Part shown: positions 1 to 9,682 of the stretch, one piece after another
Numbering within the stretch: position 1 is the stretch's first letter
Layout: each line of letters begins with the position of its first letter
Assembly (NCBI GenBank): GCA_032622095.1
Contig: CP136061.1
Location: forward strand, 4,458,505-4,522,504
Source of the DNA: Siphonodentalium dalli
Taxonomy: Eukaryota > Mollusca > Scaphopoda > Gadilida > Siphonodentaliidae
DNA: 64,000 bases
Direction: 5' to 3'
Made by a program: the position numbers and the translations under genes
Notes under the pieces: model-generated
Told to the model about the DNA's origin: nothing
The model's input: only the letters and a program-made list of their open reading frames with translations
Databases searched by the model: none

Positions 1-2253
1 GAATCAGATGACCTACGACTAAACACATAATCAGAAGTGAACATTGAGGCTTATATAAAGGTCTCTAATAACAGCATGCTGGCATACTGAGTCAGATGAA
101 TTACGACTAAACACATAATCAGTAGTGAACATTGAGGCTTATATAAAGGCATCTAATAACAGCATGTTGTCATACTGAATCAGATGACCTACGTCTAAAC
201 ACATAATCAGAAGTGAACATCGTGGCTTATATAAATGTATCTAATAACAGCATGCTGACATACTGAATTAGATCACCTACGACTAAACACATAATCAGAA
301 GTGAACAGTGAGGCTTATATAAAGGTCTCTAATAACAGCATGCTGGCTTACTGAATCAGATGACCTACGACTAAACACATAATCAGAAGTGAACAGTGAG
401 GCTTATATAAAGGTCTCTAATAACAGCATGCTGGCATACTGAATCAGATTACCTACGACTAAACACATAATCAGAAGTGAACATCGAGACTTATTATAAA
501 GGTATATAATAATAGCATGCTGGCATACTGAATCAGATGACGTGCGACTAAACACATAATCAGAAGTGAACATTGAGGCTTATATAAATGTCTCTAATAA
601 CAGCACGCTAGCTTACTGAATCAGATGACCTACGACTAAACATATAATCAGAAGTGAACAGTGAGGCTTATATAAATGTCTCTAATAACAGCATGCTGGC
701 ATTCTGAATCAGATGACATACGACTAAACACATAATCAGAAGTGAACATCGATACTTATTATAAAGGTCTATAATAATAGAATGCTGGCATACTGAATCA
801 GATGACGTGCGACTAAACACATAATCAGAAGTGAACATTGAGGCTTATATAGGTCTCTAATAACAACATGCTGTCATACTGAATCAGAAGACATACGACT
901 AAACACATAATCAGAAGTGAACAATGAAGCTTAAATAAAGGTCTATAATAACAGCATGCTGGCATACTGAATCAGATGATCTACGACTAAACACATAATG
1001 AGAAGGTAAACATTGAGCCTTATATAAAGGTCTCTAATAACAGCATGCTGGCATACTGAATCAGATGACGTGCGACTAATACATAATCAGAAGTGAACAG
1101 TGCGGCTTATATAAAGGTCTCTAATAACAGCATGCTGTCATACTGAATCGGATGACCTACCACTAAACACATAATCAGAAGTGAATATTAAGGCTAATAT
1201 AAAGGTATCTAATAACAGCATGCTGGCATACTGCATCAGATGACGTACGACTAAACACATAATCAGAAGTGAACATTCAGGCTTATATAAAGGTCTCTAA
1301 TAACAGCATGCTGGTATACTGAATCAGATGACCTACGACTAAACACATAATGAGAAGTAAACATTGAGCCTTATATAAAGGTCTCTAATAACAGCATGCT
1401 GGCATACTGAATCAGATGACGTGCGACTAATACATAATCAGAAGTGAACAGTGCGGCTTATATAAAGGTCTCTAATAACAGCATGCTGTCATACTGAATC
1501 AGATGACCTACGACTAAACACATAATCAGAAGTGAACAGTGCGGCTTATATAAAGGTTTCTAAAAATATAATGCTGGCATACTGAATGATTGATTGATTG
1601 GGGTTTATTGTCGCTTTAGCCACTAAGGCCATATCACGACATTGCCAGTTTTAGTGGTGGAGGAAATCCGCACACTTGCGACTAATCTAACAGTGATTTC
1701 AATGGCTGATAAACCCGTCAACCATGTGCGGCAAACCACCGGCCATCGGCGAGTAACTGGTAACTCCACCAGTTAACGATTTCGAGTTACAAAGTCCTCG
1801 ATGGAAACATGTGGATTTGAACCCTAATCGCCAGCATACTGAATGAGATGACCTACGACTAATACATAATCAGAAGTGAACAGTGCGGCTTATATAAAGG
1901 TCTCTAATAACAGCATGCTGTCATACTGAATCAGATGACCTACGACTAAACACATAATCAGAAGTGAACATTGAGGCTTATATAAATGTCTCTAATAACA
2001 GCATGCTGTCATACTGAATCAGATGACCTACGACTAAAAACATAATCAGCAATGAGGCTTATATAAATGTCTCTAATAACAGCATGCTGGAATACTGAAT
2101 CAGATGACCTACGACTAAACACATAATCAGAAGTGAAAAGTGCGGCTTATATAAAAGTTTCTAATAACAGCATGCTGACAAACTGAATCAAATGACCTTC
2201 GACTAAACACATAATCAGAAGTGAACATTGAGGCTTATATAAAGGTCTCTAAT
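1..2253. repeat. 88-bp satellite array, block 1
   Basis: Head-to-tail copies of an 88-bp unit that begins GAATCAGATGACCTACGACT and ends GCATGCTGGCATACT. Copies differ by scattered substitutions and 1-3-bp indels. The unit contains a TATATAAAGG stretch and the palindrome AGCATGCT. The array stops in mid-unit, after CTCTAAT, where the Polinton-like block begins. A SINE interrupts it at 1590-1833. The unit length is not a multiple of three, so reading frames of 60-80 codons across it are chance products. Confidence 0.97.
1590..1833 (-). mobile_element. 5'-truncated tRNA-derived SINE
   Basis: On the minus strand it reads from a tRNA B-box-like GGTTCAAATCC through a SINE body to a tail of CAATCAATCA repeats. 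The 13-bp sequence GCATACTGAATGA flanks it on both sides (1577-1589 and 1834-1846), the mark of target-primed retroposition. The target is a satellite unit. The body is the same family as the longer copy at 41448-41760, which keeps the A box. The insertion therefore post-dates this part of the array. Confidence 0.88.
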
Positions 2254-2390
2254 TTTGATTTTGTATTTCATGAACGAAACATTTCTCGAAAGTTTTGTAA
2301 ACTTTGTCAAGGATAGAAACATATGGAATGAAATCGAGTCCTCCAACTTCCAGTCTCAATTTTTCCTCCAAATGCAATCGATCCATGTTT

Positions 2391-3695
2391 TTAATAATCT
2401 GTTATTATTTCTCGCAAACTGTTGATTTCAATTTGATTATCGAACTCAGCATAGACTATCACGTTGATCACTGAAGCTAGAGCTGCCGCAAACTGAAGCT
2501 CTAACCTTATGTTACCGGTTTTTATAGGATGCAAATGTCCTTCCTCTGCTCCTTGGTCAGGTGTGAGGTTGTAACCCCAGAAACAATAACCATTCATGTA
2601 TTTTTCGAGATTCAAACCAAAGGATTTGTTTTGTCCAAACATACCCGAAGACTGATACAGTGATACATAAGATCTTAGGCATTGTTCTGATTCAAAGTTT
2701 GGTTCAAATGGTCGGTTATGGATGGTATGTCCGTCCTGACTAACTTCAAGTTTTCTCAGATTGAAGTGTTGGAAATGAAATGGGTTCGTTTCAATATCGC
2801 CATTCATATCTTTGTTTGATACCAAGCCTATGAAAAGTCTCTTTGGCAATTGTCCTTGAAAAGGTGATCTTCAATTTTTGATCTAAGCCCTGCACCAATA
2901 GTGAATGTTTTTACTTCAACTCTTCGAATCGGTACTTTCATATTTTTCTGTATTATTGTTTGGTTCAAGTTATTTGCTACTACTGGCATCAGCGTAATTG
3001 TACGAACATTGAAAACTGCCGTTTCAAATACTATTTTTCCGTTGGCCTGACCAATTAAAGAGAATTTTGGATTCGCTCTATTGAGACGAATTCTTATCTC
3101 AATTCCATTTGGTAAGTATTTCTCTTGTAGAAATATATCTGTGTGTAAACGACCACACAATTCTACCGTTTTACTACCAGCTATGATTGCTTGGCGAGAT
3201 TTCAATCCATCATTACCACCAGCTTTAGTGTTTTCGGTGAACTGTTTAGCGGTATCAGGGTACCATATTTCTAGTGCGGCAAGTTGATTTTCTTCACATT
3301 CACCAGAATAAGCCAAGAGATTTTCCATGTAGGCTCGATAAGGATAGGTATCTCCGTTTGCCGTTACAAGTTTGTTATTTAGGTAAATATCGATACTACT
3401 GAACATGCTATGGACAAAAGTTGTTAATAGGCGCAATTTCATCAGTACCATCAACCAAGTTTGTTCCATCTGCTTTTGTGATTTTGAATTTCAGGTACAA
3501 ATATGATTGATTTACATCTGTCCATTTTTCAGTTTGAGGCGGAATTACAAATTCTATCGGTGCGGAATTATTCAAAGAGCTAATCGGGTGATGTTCTATC
3601 CATTGTGATTCCAACATCGTTGTCATTGTTGGTGGAACATCAGAAGCATCTAACTCGGACTGGCTGCATTCGCATGATCCATTTTGCATCATCAT
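2391..3695 (-). pseudogene. Polinton-type major capsid protein (hexon-like), fossil
   Basis: The predicted peptides match the double-jelly-roll major capsid protein of Polintons and adintoviruses, often annotated in invertebrate genomes as F54H12.2-like. Typical signatures are visible: an N-terminal block with FVIPPQ and a YLYLKFKI strand, then DIYLNNKLV and YPYRAYMENLL, and near the C-terminus IRLELQFA, INVIVYAEFDN and a final TDY. In the family this protein forms the trimeric building block of the icosahedral shell. The copy is broken, with about two breaks. The gene lies next to the core-like and penton-like genes, as expected for a structural module. Confidence 0.88.
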
Positions 3696-3697
3696 GA

Positions 3698-4078
3698 TTA
3701 ATCAAATATATCGAGAGATCGTTTTGATTTCTTTACAGGCGTTTTAATGGACTTACTTCTAACTCGTTTGCGAGAAGAATGATTTTTCAAAGGTCGCGAT
3801 GATCTATTTATGCCATTTGGTGTTGACATTTTCTTTATTGTTTCCCTTCCAAAAGATTTCAATGCTTCTTTACCTTGTTTCAAAAATACTTCTTTTGGAC
3901 TTTTACCATGATGAATGATATCTTCGACTGCAGCAAGTCCATGCTTGAATACTTGTTGTTTAGCAATCTGACCAATAGGTTTTAGAAACGGTATTACTGT
4001 TCTCATTGCAGATTTGAATAGTGAACCAATTCCATTTCCATACTGTCTAGATACGCCTCTATACACGGGAATCATCAT
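3698..4078 (-). CDS. small basic capsid/core-like protein (pX/pVI-like)
   Basis: A 126-residue predicted protein with a hydrophobic or amphipathic N-terminal half (GIGSLFKSAMRTVIPFLKP) and a very basic C-terminal half rich in Arg, Lys and Ser (KKSKRSLDIFD end). Polintons and adintoviruses carry proteins of this design between the penton and hexon genes. They are compared with adenovirus core or membrane-active minor capsid proteins. The stop overlaps the start region of the hexon gene and the start overlaps the end of the penton-like gene, as in a compact cluster. The assignment rests on position and composition, not on a strong motif. Confidence 0.55.
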   Translation of the reverse strand: MMIPVYRGVSRQYGNGIGSLFKSAMRTVIPFLKPIGQIAKQQVFKHGLAAVEDIIHHGKSPKEVFLKQGKEALKSFGRETIKKMSTPNGINRSSRPLKNHSSRKRVRSKSIKTPVKKSKRSLDIFD

Positions 4079-4899
4079 AAATACAAATTACTTCGGCGTC
4101 GGAATTGCAACTTTACCATAGACTTTCCACCAATAAACTGAATTGGTTTCCCAGTATCACCAGTTATATATACATTTATGGTATCAAAGCTAGACTTTGA
4201 TACTGGTACATAATGTAAGTTTTTGAATTCATGCCTAATATGTTTGCCATCATGTATTCTTTTACTCTCGAATGATGTCACTCGTAATATCGGTGCTTCA
4301 ACATCACTACGAATTGTAAAATCAGCAATGTCAGAATAAACAAACAATTGATTATGCTCCGCATTTAAATCAACTCCATATGGAAATGTTATCGAAGGAG
4401 TAGCAAATGTGACAGTGTTTGATTCTGTTCTGTAACCAAGTTTATCCAAACGAGCTCTGGGGAGTACAAGACCTACTTTGGTATAACTATTGGTTGAAAT
4501 TTTAACTCGTTGTTGTGCTTTGGAATATCCGATTTCGAATTCCAGTTCTGGAATCATTCTGCTTACTGTACTATCAATTACACCTTGAATTGTATCTGTC
4601 AAATGTGATCCACCAGAATATGCTCCTTCTGGTATTTTTAATTCTATACCATTTTCTGGTTTTGAAATTACTACATCACTCATTGGTATCTTATTCAAAT
4701 ATTGTAAAATTCTTGGAACAGAAGTTTTTATTTTTATTTTGCAGGCATCTCCAATAATGTTGTATGTTTCTGATGGTACAATTAGTTCAACCATTGCAAC
4801 TTCCCAAAGCTCTTTATCAATATGTATGGTTTTTGGTAATTTCACTGTGAAACAACATTGTGAGTTGGCTGGGTAAAGTGACATTGAACTATCACTCAT
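4075..4899 (-). CDS. penton-like minor capsid protein of Polinton
   Basis: A 274-residue open frame. The C-terminal region carries the pattern seen in the single-jelly-roll penton proteins of Polintons and adintoviruses: an FVYSDIADF strand, then DVEAPILRV, then HYVPVSKSSFDTINVYI, then a GKPIQF turn and a C-terminal VKLQFRR strand. Family members occupy the five-fold vertices of the particle. The frame looks whole and is of ordinary length. It overlaps the downstream core-like gene by a few bases, which fits a shared transcript or tight packing. Confidence 0.78.
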   Translation of the reverse strand: MSDSSMSLYPANSQCCFTVKLPKTIHIDKELWEVAMVELIVPSETYNIIGDACKIKIKTSVPRILQYLNKIPMSDVVISKPENGIELKIPEGAYSGGSHLTDTIQGVIDSTVSRMIPELEFEIGYSKAQQRVKISTNSYTKVGLVLPRARLDKLGYRTESNTVTFATPSITFPYGVDLNAEHNQLFVYSDIADFTIRSDVEAPILRVTSFESKRIHDGKHIRHEFKNLHYVPVSKSSFDTINVYITGDTGKPIQFIGGKSMVKLQFRRRSNLYL

Positions 4900-5190
4900 G
4901 AGAGTTATGTAGAATGAATTCAGTTTTTCTCAGTATTTTTCAATAATTTAAGTCCAGGTGTTGGTAGAATATAACCTAGAGAACTACTTAGAAGAATAAG
5001 CCACAATTCTTTGTTTGCGCTCTGGATACTAATGTGTACATTAGATGTAATTAGTATGATATAAATAATAATTATCTGCGTGAAGTAGGTGACTTGGTTC
5101 TTAGCAACTTTTTCACCACAGAACTTAAATTGTGACGGTTCATCGAGATTAATTCAAACTGAATGATTTTCCAACATGGTAAATTCTGTT
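4900..5190. other. AT-rich gap inside the Polinton-like cluster
   Basis: About 290 bp between the penton-like gene and the integrase gene. I see no reading frame of note and no clear repeat. It could hold promoter or untranslated sequence for the neighbouring minus-strand genes. Confidence 0.4.
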
Positions 5191-6260
5191 TTATACTAAA
5201 TTTGAAGCTGGGATCCAACTGTCAAACTTTTTTGGATATCCAAGCCAATGAACTTTAATTTCTTTTACTGTTTTACCACCCACTCTTCTCGTTCTTTTAT
5301 CAATAACTGATTCTATTTCATACACCTTACTGTCTTTTATATGCTGGATTTCATGTTTGTAGAATGATCCAGCAATCTCTTCACCATCAAGATCAGAAAC
5401 TTTGTATGTTACTGGATTAGTTTTACAAATTATATCAACTTTGAAAATTTCACGAGTCCAGTTTGGTAAATAACCCTTTTCAAATGTTCTTTTGGTTTTG
5501 TTGATACGAACCAAGTCACCAAATTTCAGTGTAGATTTTCCTTTTTTATTCCCTGTTCCATATAGATTTTTGGAAATTTCAGCTTCAGTTTTCAAAGTAA
5601 CTGCCGACGGTTTCGATTTTATGCTGCGGTGATAACTATTGTTGTAAGAATCGACTAGGGGCTGTAAAACATCAATATATCTTGAAGTTTTATTGTGTGT
5701 GAAATACTTCCACATACGAGTTTTTAAAGTTCTTTGAAATCGTTCGACAATACTTGCTTTAGTCTCTGGATTCTCAGTTGTGAAGAAATGAATGTTTTCT
5801 GATCGCAGAAATTTCAAAAACTTTTCATTTTTGAATTCAGAACCTTTATCAGCTTGAAACGATTTTGGTTTACGTTTTGAAGATTTCAAATTTTTCCTCA
5901 ATGATTCGATCAAAGTTTGTCCAGATTTATCGTGGATTGGCACTACCCACGCAAATTTTGAAAAAACGTCTATCACACACAACAGATATCTGTAATTATC
6001 ATTATGTTTTTTCAAATTCTGAAGATCAGCTAAATCTGCCTGCCATTGAATATCAATCCCAGCCACAATAGTCTTTCTACGTTGGAATTTTTGAATTATT
6101 GGTTTGTGTCAAGTATATGTCGACTGACCTTACAACCATTTCTTCACATCTATGAGTTTAATTTTTTTATTTTGCTTTTTCGCTTCATCAAAAAGCTTCT
6201 TTACACCGCCATAACTTCCAACTTTCTTCGAATTATAGAAAATTTTAGATAACTGCTCAT
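5191..6260 (-). pseudogene. Polinton integrase (rve) with chromodomain, fossil
   Basis: Retroviral-type integrase core with the acidic triad visible in WQADLADL, FQADKGSEF and IVERFQRT. The last two are spaced about 35 residues apart, as in the DDE family. After the core comes a basic SH3-like stretch (FGDLVRINKTKRTFEKGY). A C-terminal chromodomain follows (YEIESVIDKRT, then KVHWLGYPKKFDSWIPASNLV at the end). Polinton integrases insert the element and leave 6-bp target duplications. The chromodomain is thought to steer integration to marked chromatin. Homology runs on upstream of the longest open frame to about 6260. The gene is broken, with a few breaks. Confidence 0.88.
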
Positions 6261-7001
6261 CTAGTATGGATCCCATTGTGTTTTTTCTGCTTTAATACCC
6301 TTTGGTGTCAACCTATCTGCTATTTTAGTTTTTGAATGTCTTGCTTTTATACCTTTCATTGGTGTGAATCGTTGAGAATCAAATCGTTTTGGTGTTATGC
6401 TTTGTACCGGAGTTTCAAAATCATCATCCAAATCATCTTTCAAATGTTTTTTAATCCAAAGACAGCGGTTTCTGTTCCCTACAAAATCTTGAGGTACATT
6501 AAGCTCGCTCAATCCTTGTGAAAAGGTTTGCCAACCTGTTGGTTCGAAACCATTTCTTTGTCGTACAATATCATTGAGGAGATCAACAATATTTGATCCT
6601 CTAATAACTTTCTCACCATATTTTAATTGTCCATGTTCATCAAACTTCATTTGTGGATGTTTTGAAATCAGTTGTAAAAGTTGTTCAGCTTTGTTTCTCA
6701 TCTTTAACGGAATACTTTCTATCACATCCCTATGATGATGATTAAATGGTTGTTCTGTTTTCGGGGTTGAAATAGCTCTAACTGATTTTTGAGAAGTTTT
6801 CAATTTGTGTAAAGTTGTACCATATAATTGAACCTTCTCAGATTCTGACAAATTTTGATCAGAAACTGAATTCAATTCTCTGCTTAGTTTTGAAATATTC
6901 GTAATTTCAGGATTAGGTGGTAATTTCGGATTAGTTAGACTCATTCTCCATTTTTTAATGTCATCCAACATTTTGAAGGGAACAGCGACCATTTTCTTCA
7001 T
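6261..7001 (-). CDS. conserved Polinton-associated hypothetical protein
   Basis: A 246-residue open frame. The central part (KHPQMKFDEHGQLKYGEK, then GSNIVDLLNDIVRQR and GWQTFSQGLSELNVP) matches a pattern I recognise from uncharacterised proteins encoded beside Polinton capsid genes in many invertebrate genomes. Its function is unknown. The N-terminal third is predicted helical and the C-terminus is basic with TPKG/TPKR-type repeats. It sits immediately upstream of the integrase and 3 bp from the next small gene, so it belongs to the same cluster. Confidence 0.6.
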   Translation of the reverse strand: MKKMVAVPFKMLDDIKKWRMSLTNPKLPPNPEITNISKLSRELNSVSDQNLSESEKVQLYGTTLHKLKTSQKSVRAISTPKTEQPFNHHHRDVIESIPLKMRNKAEQLLQLISKHPQMKFDEHGQLKYGEKVIRGSNIVDLLNDIVRQRNGFEPTGWQTFSQGLSELNVPQDFVGNRNRCLWIKKHLKDDLDDDFETPVQSITPKRFDSQRFTPMKGIKARHSKTKIADRLTPKGIKAEKTQWDPY

Positions 7002-7003
7002 GT

Positions 7004-7345
7004 TTAACCGCGAAGTATTCCAGCGAGTGCTTTACCAAGCAACGGTGCTAGCATAAGAAGTGGTAAAAAACCTCCTTTCTGGTTTAAAATTAGTTTTTTT
7101 CGTTTCAAAGATGTTGATTTACTTGCAAGTTCTCTGAGATGTCTACACCTCGGACGAAGTTTGCGCTTCTGAGCTTCTGTTAGTTTTACATTGCCTTTTA
7201 AAATATTTTTACAGCATTCTGGCATGCAATCAATCACTCTCTTTGGGGCATCTTTTATCATTTTTTTCCGAAAATGAGTTGGTGCCTGATTCATAGCCAT
7301 TACAAAACTACCATATTTTTTAATCAGTGGAGTTTTTTTCGCCAT
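7004..7345 (-). CDS. small basic protein with hydrophobic glycine-rich tail
   Basis: A 113-residue frame. A helical basic region contains a cysteine cluster (CMPECCKNIL) and the segment LTEAQKRKLRPRCRHLRELA. A QKGGF motif and a hydrophobic tail (LPLLMLAPLLGKALAGILRG) follow. Small proteins of this pattern recur beside Polinton capsid genes. The QKGG-F site resembles the cleavage consensus of adenovirus-type proteases, so a processed membrane-active or core peptide is possible. That role is inference. It resembles the first half of the next gene (7382-8056), suggesting duplication. Confidence 0.55.
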   Translation of the reverse strand: MAKKTPLIKKYGSFVMAMNQAPTHFRKKMIKDAPKRVIDCMPECCKNILKGNVKLTEAQKRKLRPRCRHLRELASKSTSLKRKKLILNQKGGFLPLLMLAPLLGKALAGILRG

Positions 7346-7381
7346 CTTTACTCTTCAACAGTTGAATGTCAAATGACTGAA

Positions 7382-8056
7382 TTACTTTTTACTTTTACGT
7401 TTATTAAAATTACGATCAAATGCCGTCAAAGCTAATTTCGATGGGTTTGAAAGATTCATCATTTTTGAGTATCGTTGAACCAACGGGTAATGTTCTGCTT
7501 CTTGAATTGATGGAATTGGTTGCGGACCATTATCGTTAAGTGGTTGAAATCTAGCAAATGTAGAATTTAATCCAGTAGAATATACTCTAGCTGGAGTAGT
7601 TCGCTGTGCACTTGTAGAATTTACTCTGACTGGACTAGCTCGCTGTGCAATCGTAGAATTTACTCTGACTGGACTAGCTCGCTGTGCAATCGTAGAATTT
7701 ACTCTGACTGGACTAGCTCGCTGTGCAATCGTAGAATTTACTCGAGTAGCATTTACTCTATTTGATCTAACTCGTGCAATTGATTTATTTTCTTTTTGTC
7801 TGAGAAGACTTCTGATCAAAACTCCACCGAGAAAACCACCTCCACCAGTTTTTAAAAGTATTTTCTTTTTTGAATAGATATGAGTTCTACTGTCAGCTAT
7901 TTTCTTCAGCTCTTTTTTGTGTTTTTGCAGGAATGTTCGTGTCTGCTTTGGAAGCTTTAAGTGATCATCAAGTATTAATTTAGCGATAGTCGAAAATACA
8001 CTAAAGACTGCTTCATGCGACTCCATGATTGGAAAAGAAATATTATGTTGATACAC
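7382..8056 (-). CDS. hypothetical protein with four 13-residue repeats
   Basis: A 224-residue frame; a start at the internal Met of MESHEAVFSVF (about codon 11) is also plausible. The N-terminal part is helical and basic and leads to KKKILLKTGGGGFLGGVL, similar in layout to the end of the preceding small gene. The middle carries tandem copies of RVNSTIAQRASPV, visible in the DNA as a 39-bp repeat at about 7605-7740. The C-terminus is basic (FNKRKSKK). A structural or core role is plausible from the neighbourhood, but no function is shown. Confidence 0.5.
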   Translation of the reverse strand: MYQHNISFPIMESHEAVFSVFSTIAKLILDDHLKLPKQTRTFLQKHKKELKKIADSRTHIYSKKKILLKTGGGGFLGGVLIRSLLRQKENKSIARVRSNRVNATRVNSTIAQRASPVRVNSTIAQRASPVRVNSTIAQRASPVRVNSTSAQRTTPARVYSTGLNSTFARFQPLNDNGPQPIPSIQEAEHYPLVQRYSKMMNLSNPSKLALTAFDRNFNKRKSKK

Positions 8057-8062
8057 TTATCT

Positions 8063-8764
8063 TTATACCGATGAATATATTACCGCACCTCGATCGTCAT
8101 TTGTGAGCCACCGATGGAAAATATCAGTTCTAAGTCTCAACGATTTATCCGTTTTAAGGTGAAAATCGAGTAGTAAATAACCATGATTGGTTGAAGTTGC
8201 ATCATCATATGCCTGCATTAAATGAGGTATTTGCATTTGAGAGGCAAGAATTTTTATTTGGCCTTTATCACGCACACTTTGAAATAATACCATGTAATGT
8301 GTATTCAAACTCAAAGTTCTACTCGCTTTAGATTTCTGAAACATATTTTGGGTTATGTAAATAACAGACGTATTTCTGTGATGTCCTTTTCTTGTAAACC
8401 ACAACATAATTTTTTCTTCATCTTTACCACCTAGCATGTCATCAAAAACGATGAGGTGCGGTAAGTCTGTGTCATCGACAAGTTCATTGTCATCATCCGG
8501 TATTCCATTTATAAATTGAATATTGTGAAATTCTTGCATCTGACTATAGGTATTTTGCCATTCTTTGTAACACCAAACGACTTTGTATGGAACAGGTTTG
8601 AACAAGTCATCTTTATATTCGATTAATTTCTTAACAAAATCTGTTTTACCACAACCACTTGGTCCCGATATGAAAATGTTACAGGGATGTTTGAACAACA
8701 ATGATTCGTCCATCTTTACCCTGAGACAGATCATGTAAGACTGATTAGGATTGTTCAGAATCAA
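8063..8764 (-). CDS. FtsK/HerA-type genome-packaging ATPase of Polinton
   Basis: A P-loop ATPase with Walker A GPSGCGKT (residues 34-41), Walker B LIVFDDM (about 104-110) and a downstream YITQNMF segment typical of A32-like packaging ATPases. In Polintons, adintoviruses and nucleocytoplasmic large DNA viruses this enzyme pumps the genome into the shell. The Met at codon 18 (MDESLLFKHP) is as likely a start as the first Met. The frame looks whole. Its 3' neighbours are the small hypothetical genes. The 5' end slightly overlaps the Bcl-2-like frame, as in compact viral gene clusters. Confidence 0.85.
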   Translation of the reverse strand: MILNNPNQSYMICLRVKMDESLLFKHPCNIFISGPSGCGKTDFVKKLIEYKDDLFKPVPYKVVWCYKEWQNTYSQMQEFHNIQFINGIPDDDNELVDDTDLPHLIVFDDMLGGKDEEKIMLWFTRKGHHRNTSVIYITQNMFQKSKASRTLSLNTHYMVLFQSVRDKGQIKILASQMQIPHLMQAYDDATSTNHGYLLLDFHLKTDKSLRLRTDIFHRWLTNDDRGAVIYSSV

Positions 8765-9230
8765 CCTTTTTTATTTTTAATGAAGAATCACCATAACTCC
8801 ATACTATTCCAAATGTCCATACGAGTTCATAATCTAAATCTGAAATAGGTCTAGTGTTTTTTACAATATAATCAAAAAACACTTTTTCTTCAAATAACTT
8901 TTCAACAGTGAAAATTGTACATGGTTCTCGGAGAATAATGTATCCATATATTCTCGTCACCTCTTCAAATTTCAAAGTTTTTTCATTGAGAATCCTGTCT
9001 TGATATTCAGCAAAGCGAGTAAAATTATTTCCAACTAATTCACGAATTGCGTTTATTTCGTTTTTAGGAACACCATGAAATATCCAATAATCTGAAAACA
9101 TTTGATCCAATATATCCATTAAGAAATCATTTTCAAATTCTGATCTCTCAATCAAACATCTCAGACGACTCTGTCCCTCAGAGAAATGTCCGTTCAGCAA
9201 AGTCTCCATTATAATTCTACTTTCCCTCAA
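8745..9230 (-). CDS. possible Bcl-2-like protein in Polinton-like element
   Basis: A 161-residue, mainly helical frame. Residues 63-70 (RELVGNNF) resemble a BH3 box (L-x-x-V-G-D-x-F). About 16 residues on, LKFEEVTRIYGYI (86-98) resembles the BH1 box pattern (NWGRIVAFFxFG). Order, spacing and overall length fit a minimal Bcl-2 fold, but no clear BH2 box or C-terminal membrane anchor is seen and the match is weak. Bcl-2 homologues in DNA viruses block host-cell apoptosis, and such a role here would be inference. The alternative is an unrelated helical accessory protein. Confidence 0.4.
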   Translation of the reverse strand: MRESRIIMETLLNGHFSEGQSRLRCLIERSEFENDFLMDILDQMFSDYWIFHGVPKNEINAIRELVGNNFTRFAEYQDRILNEKTLKFEEVTRIYGYIILREPCTIFTVEKLFEEKVFFDYIVKNTRPISDLDYELVWTFGIVWSYGDSSLKIKKVDSEQS

Positions 9231-9301
9231 AAACCATACAGAGCGTATCTTTCGTGAATTTTAAGTGGCCCTGAAAAGGGCCGTTTAAAATAATATAAAA
9301 A

Positions 9302-9682
9302 TCATTTCTTTTGTTTCTTCATCACTGTTAAATCTGTCCCGATTGATCCAAATGTTGCTCGCTTCGTAGGTTCTTTCTTGAAACCATGTACCTCAATTGG
9401 TATGTCAATCGTGTGAGGTTTCAAGTTGATTGTACATTCAGTCGGTTTTTGTGTTAATTGTTTTCGTAAATCCTTCATTTCCTGCCAAATATTCCGTAAC
9501 AATTTTGTCTGTTCTTCCCATTGTGAACTGTTGATAACTTGGTATATAACAGGTTGAGTCATTTGTTGTGTTTTCACCGGCGGTGTATACACTGGTTGTT
9601 GATCCGTTCGCGGATACACCATTGGTACCTGTTGCTGTTCCACACGTGGCGTCACATTTCCTGCATACAGTGGAGTCGACAT
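9302..9682 (-). CDS. hypothetical Pro/Gln-rich protein
   Basis: A 126-residue frame with a low-complexity N-terminal half rich in Pro, Gln, Val and Tyr, a short helical stretch (QWEEQTKLLRNIWQEMKDLRKQL) and a basic tail ending VMKKQKK. I do not recognise the family. Position at the 5' end of the minus-strand cluster suggests it belongs to the Polinton-like element. The helix could be a short coiled coil. A small structural protein is possible, but nothing shows it. Confidence 0.4.
   Translation of the reverse strand: MSTPLYAGNVTPRVEQQQVPMVYPRTDQQPVYTPPVKTQQMTQPVIYQVINSSQWEEQTKLLRNIWQEMKDLRKQLTQKPTECTINLKPHTIDIPIEVHGFKKEPTKRATFGSIGTDLTVMKKQKK

Noticed and set aside
1-2253. Possible CRISPR-like array of regular repeats
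   Set aside because: There are no unique spacers between repeats; the whole 88-bp unit is repeated, and the context is animal satellite DNA.
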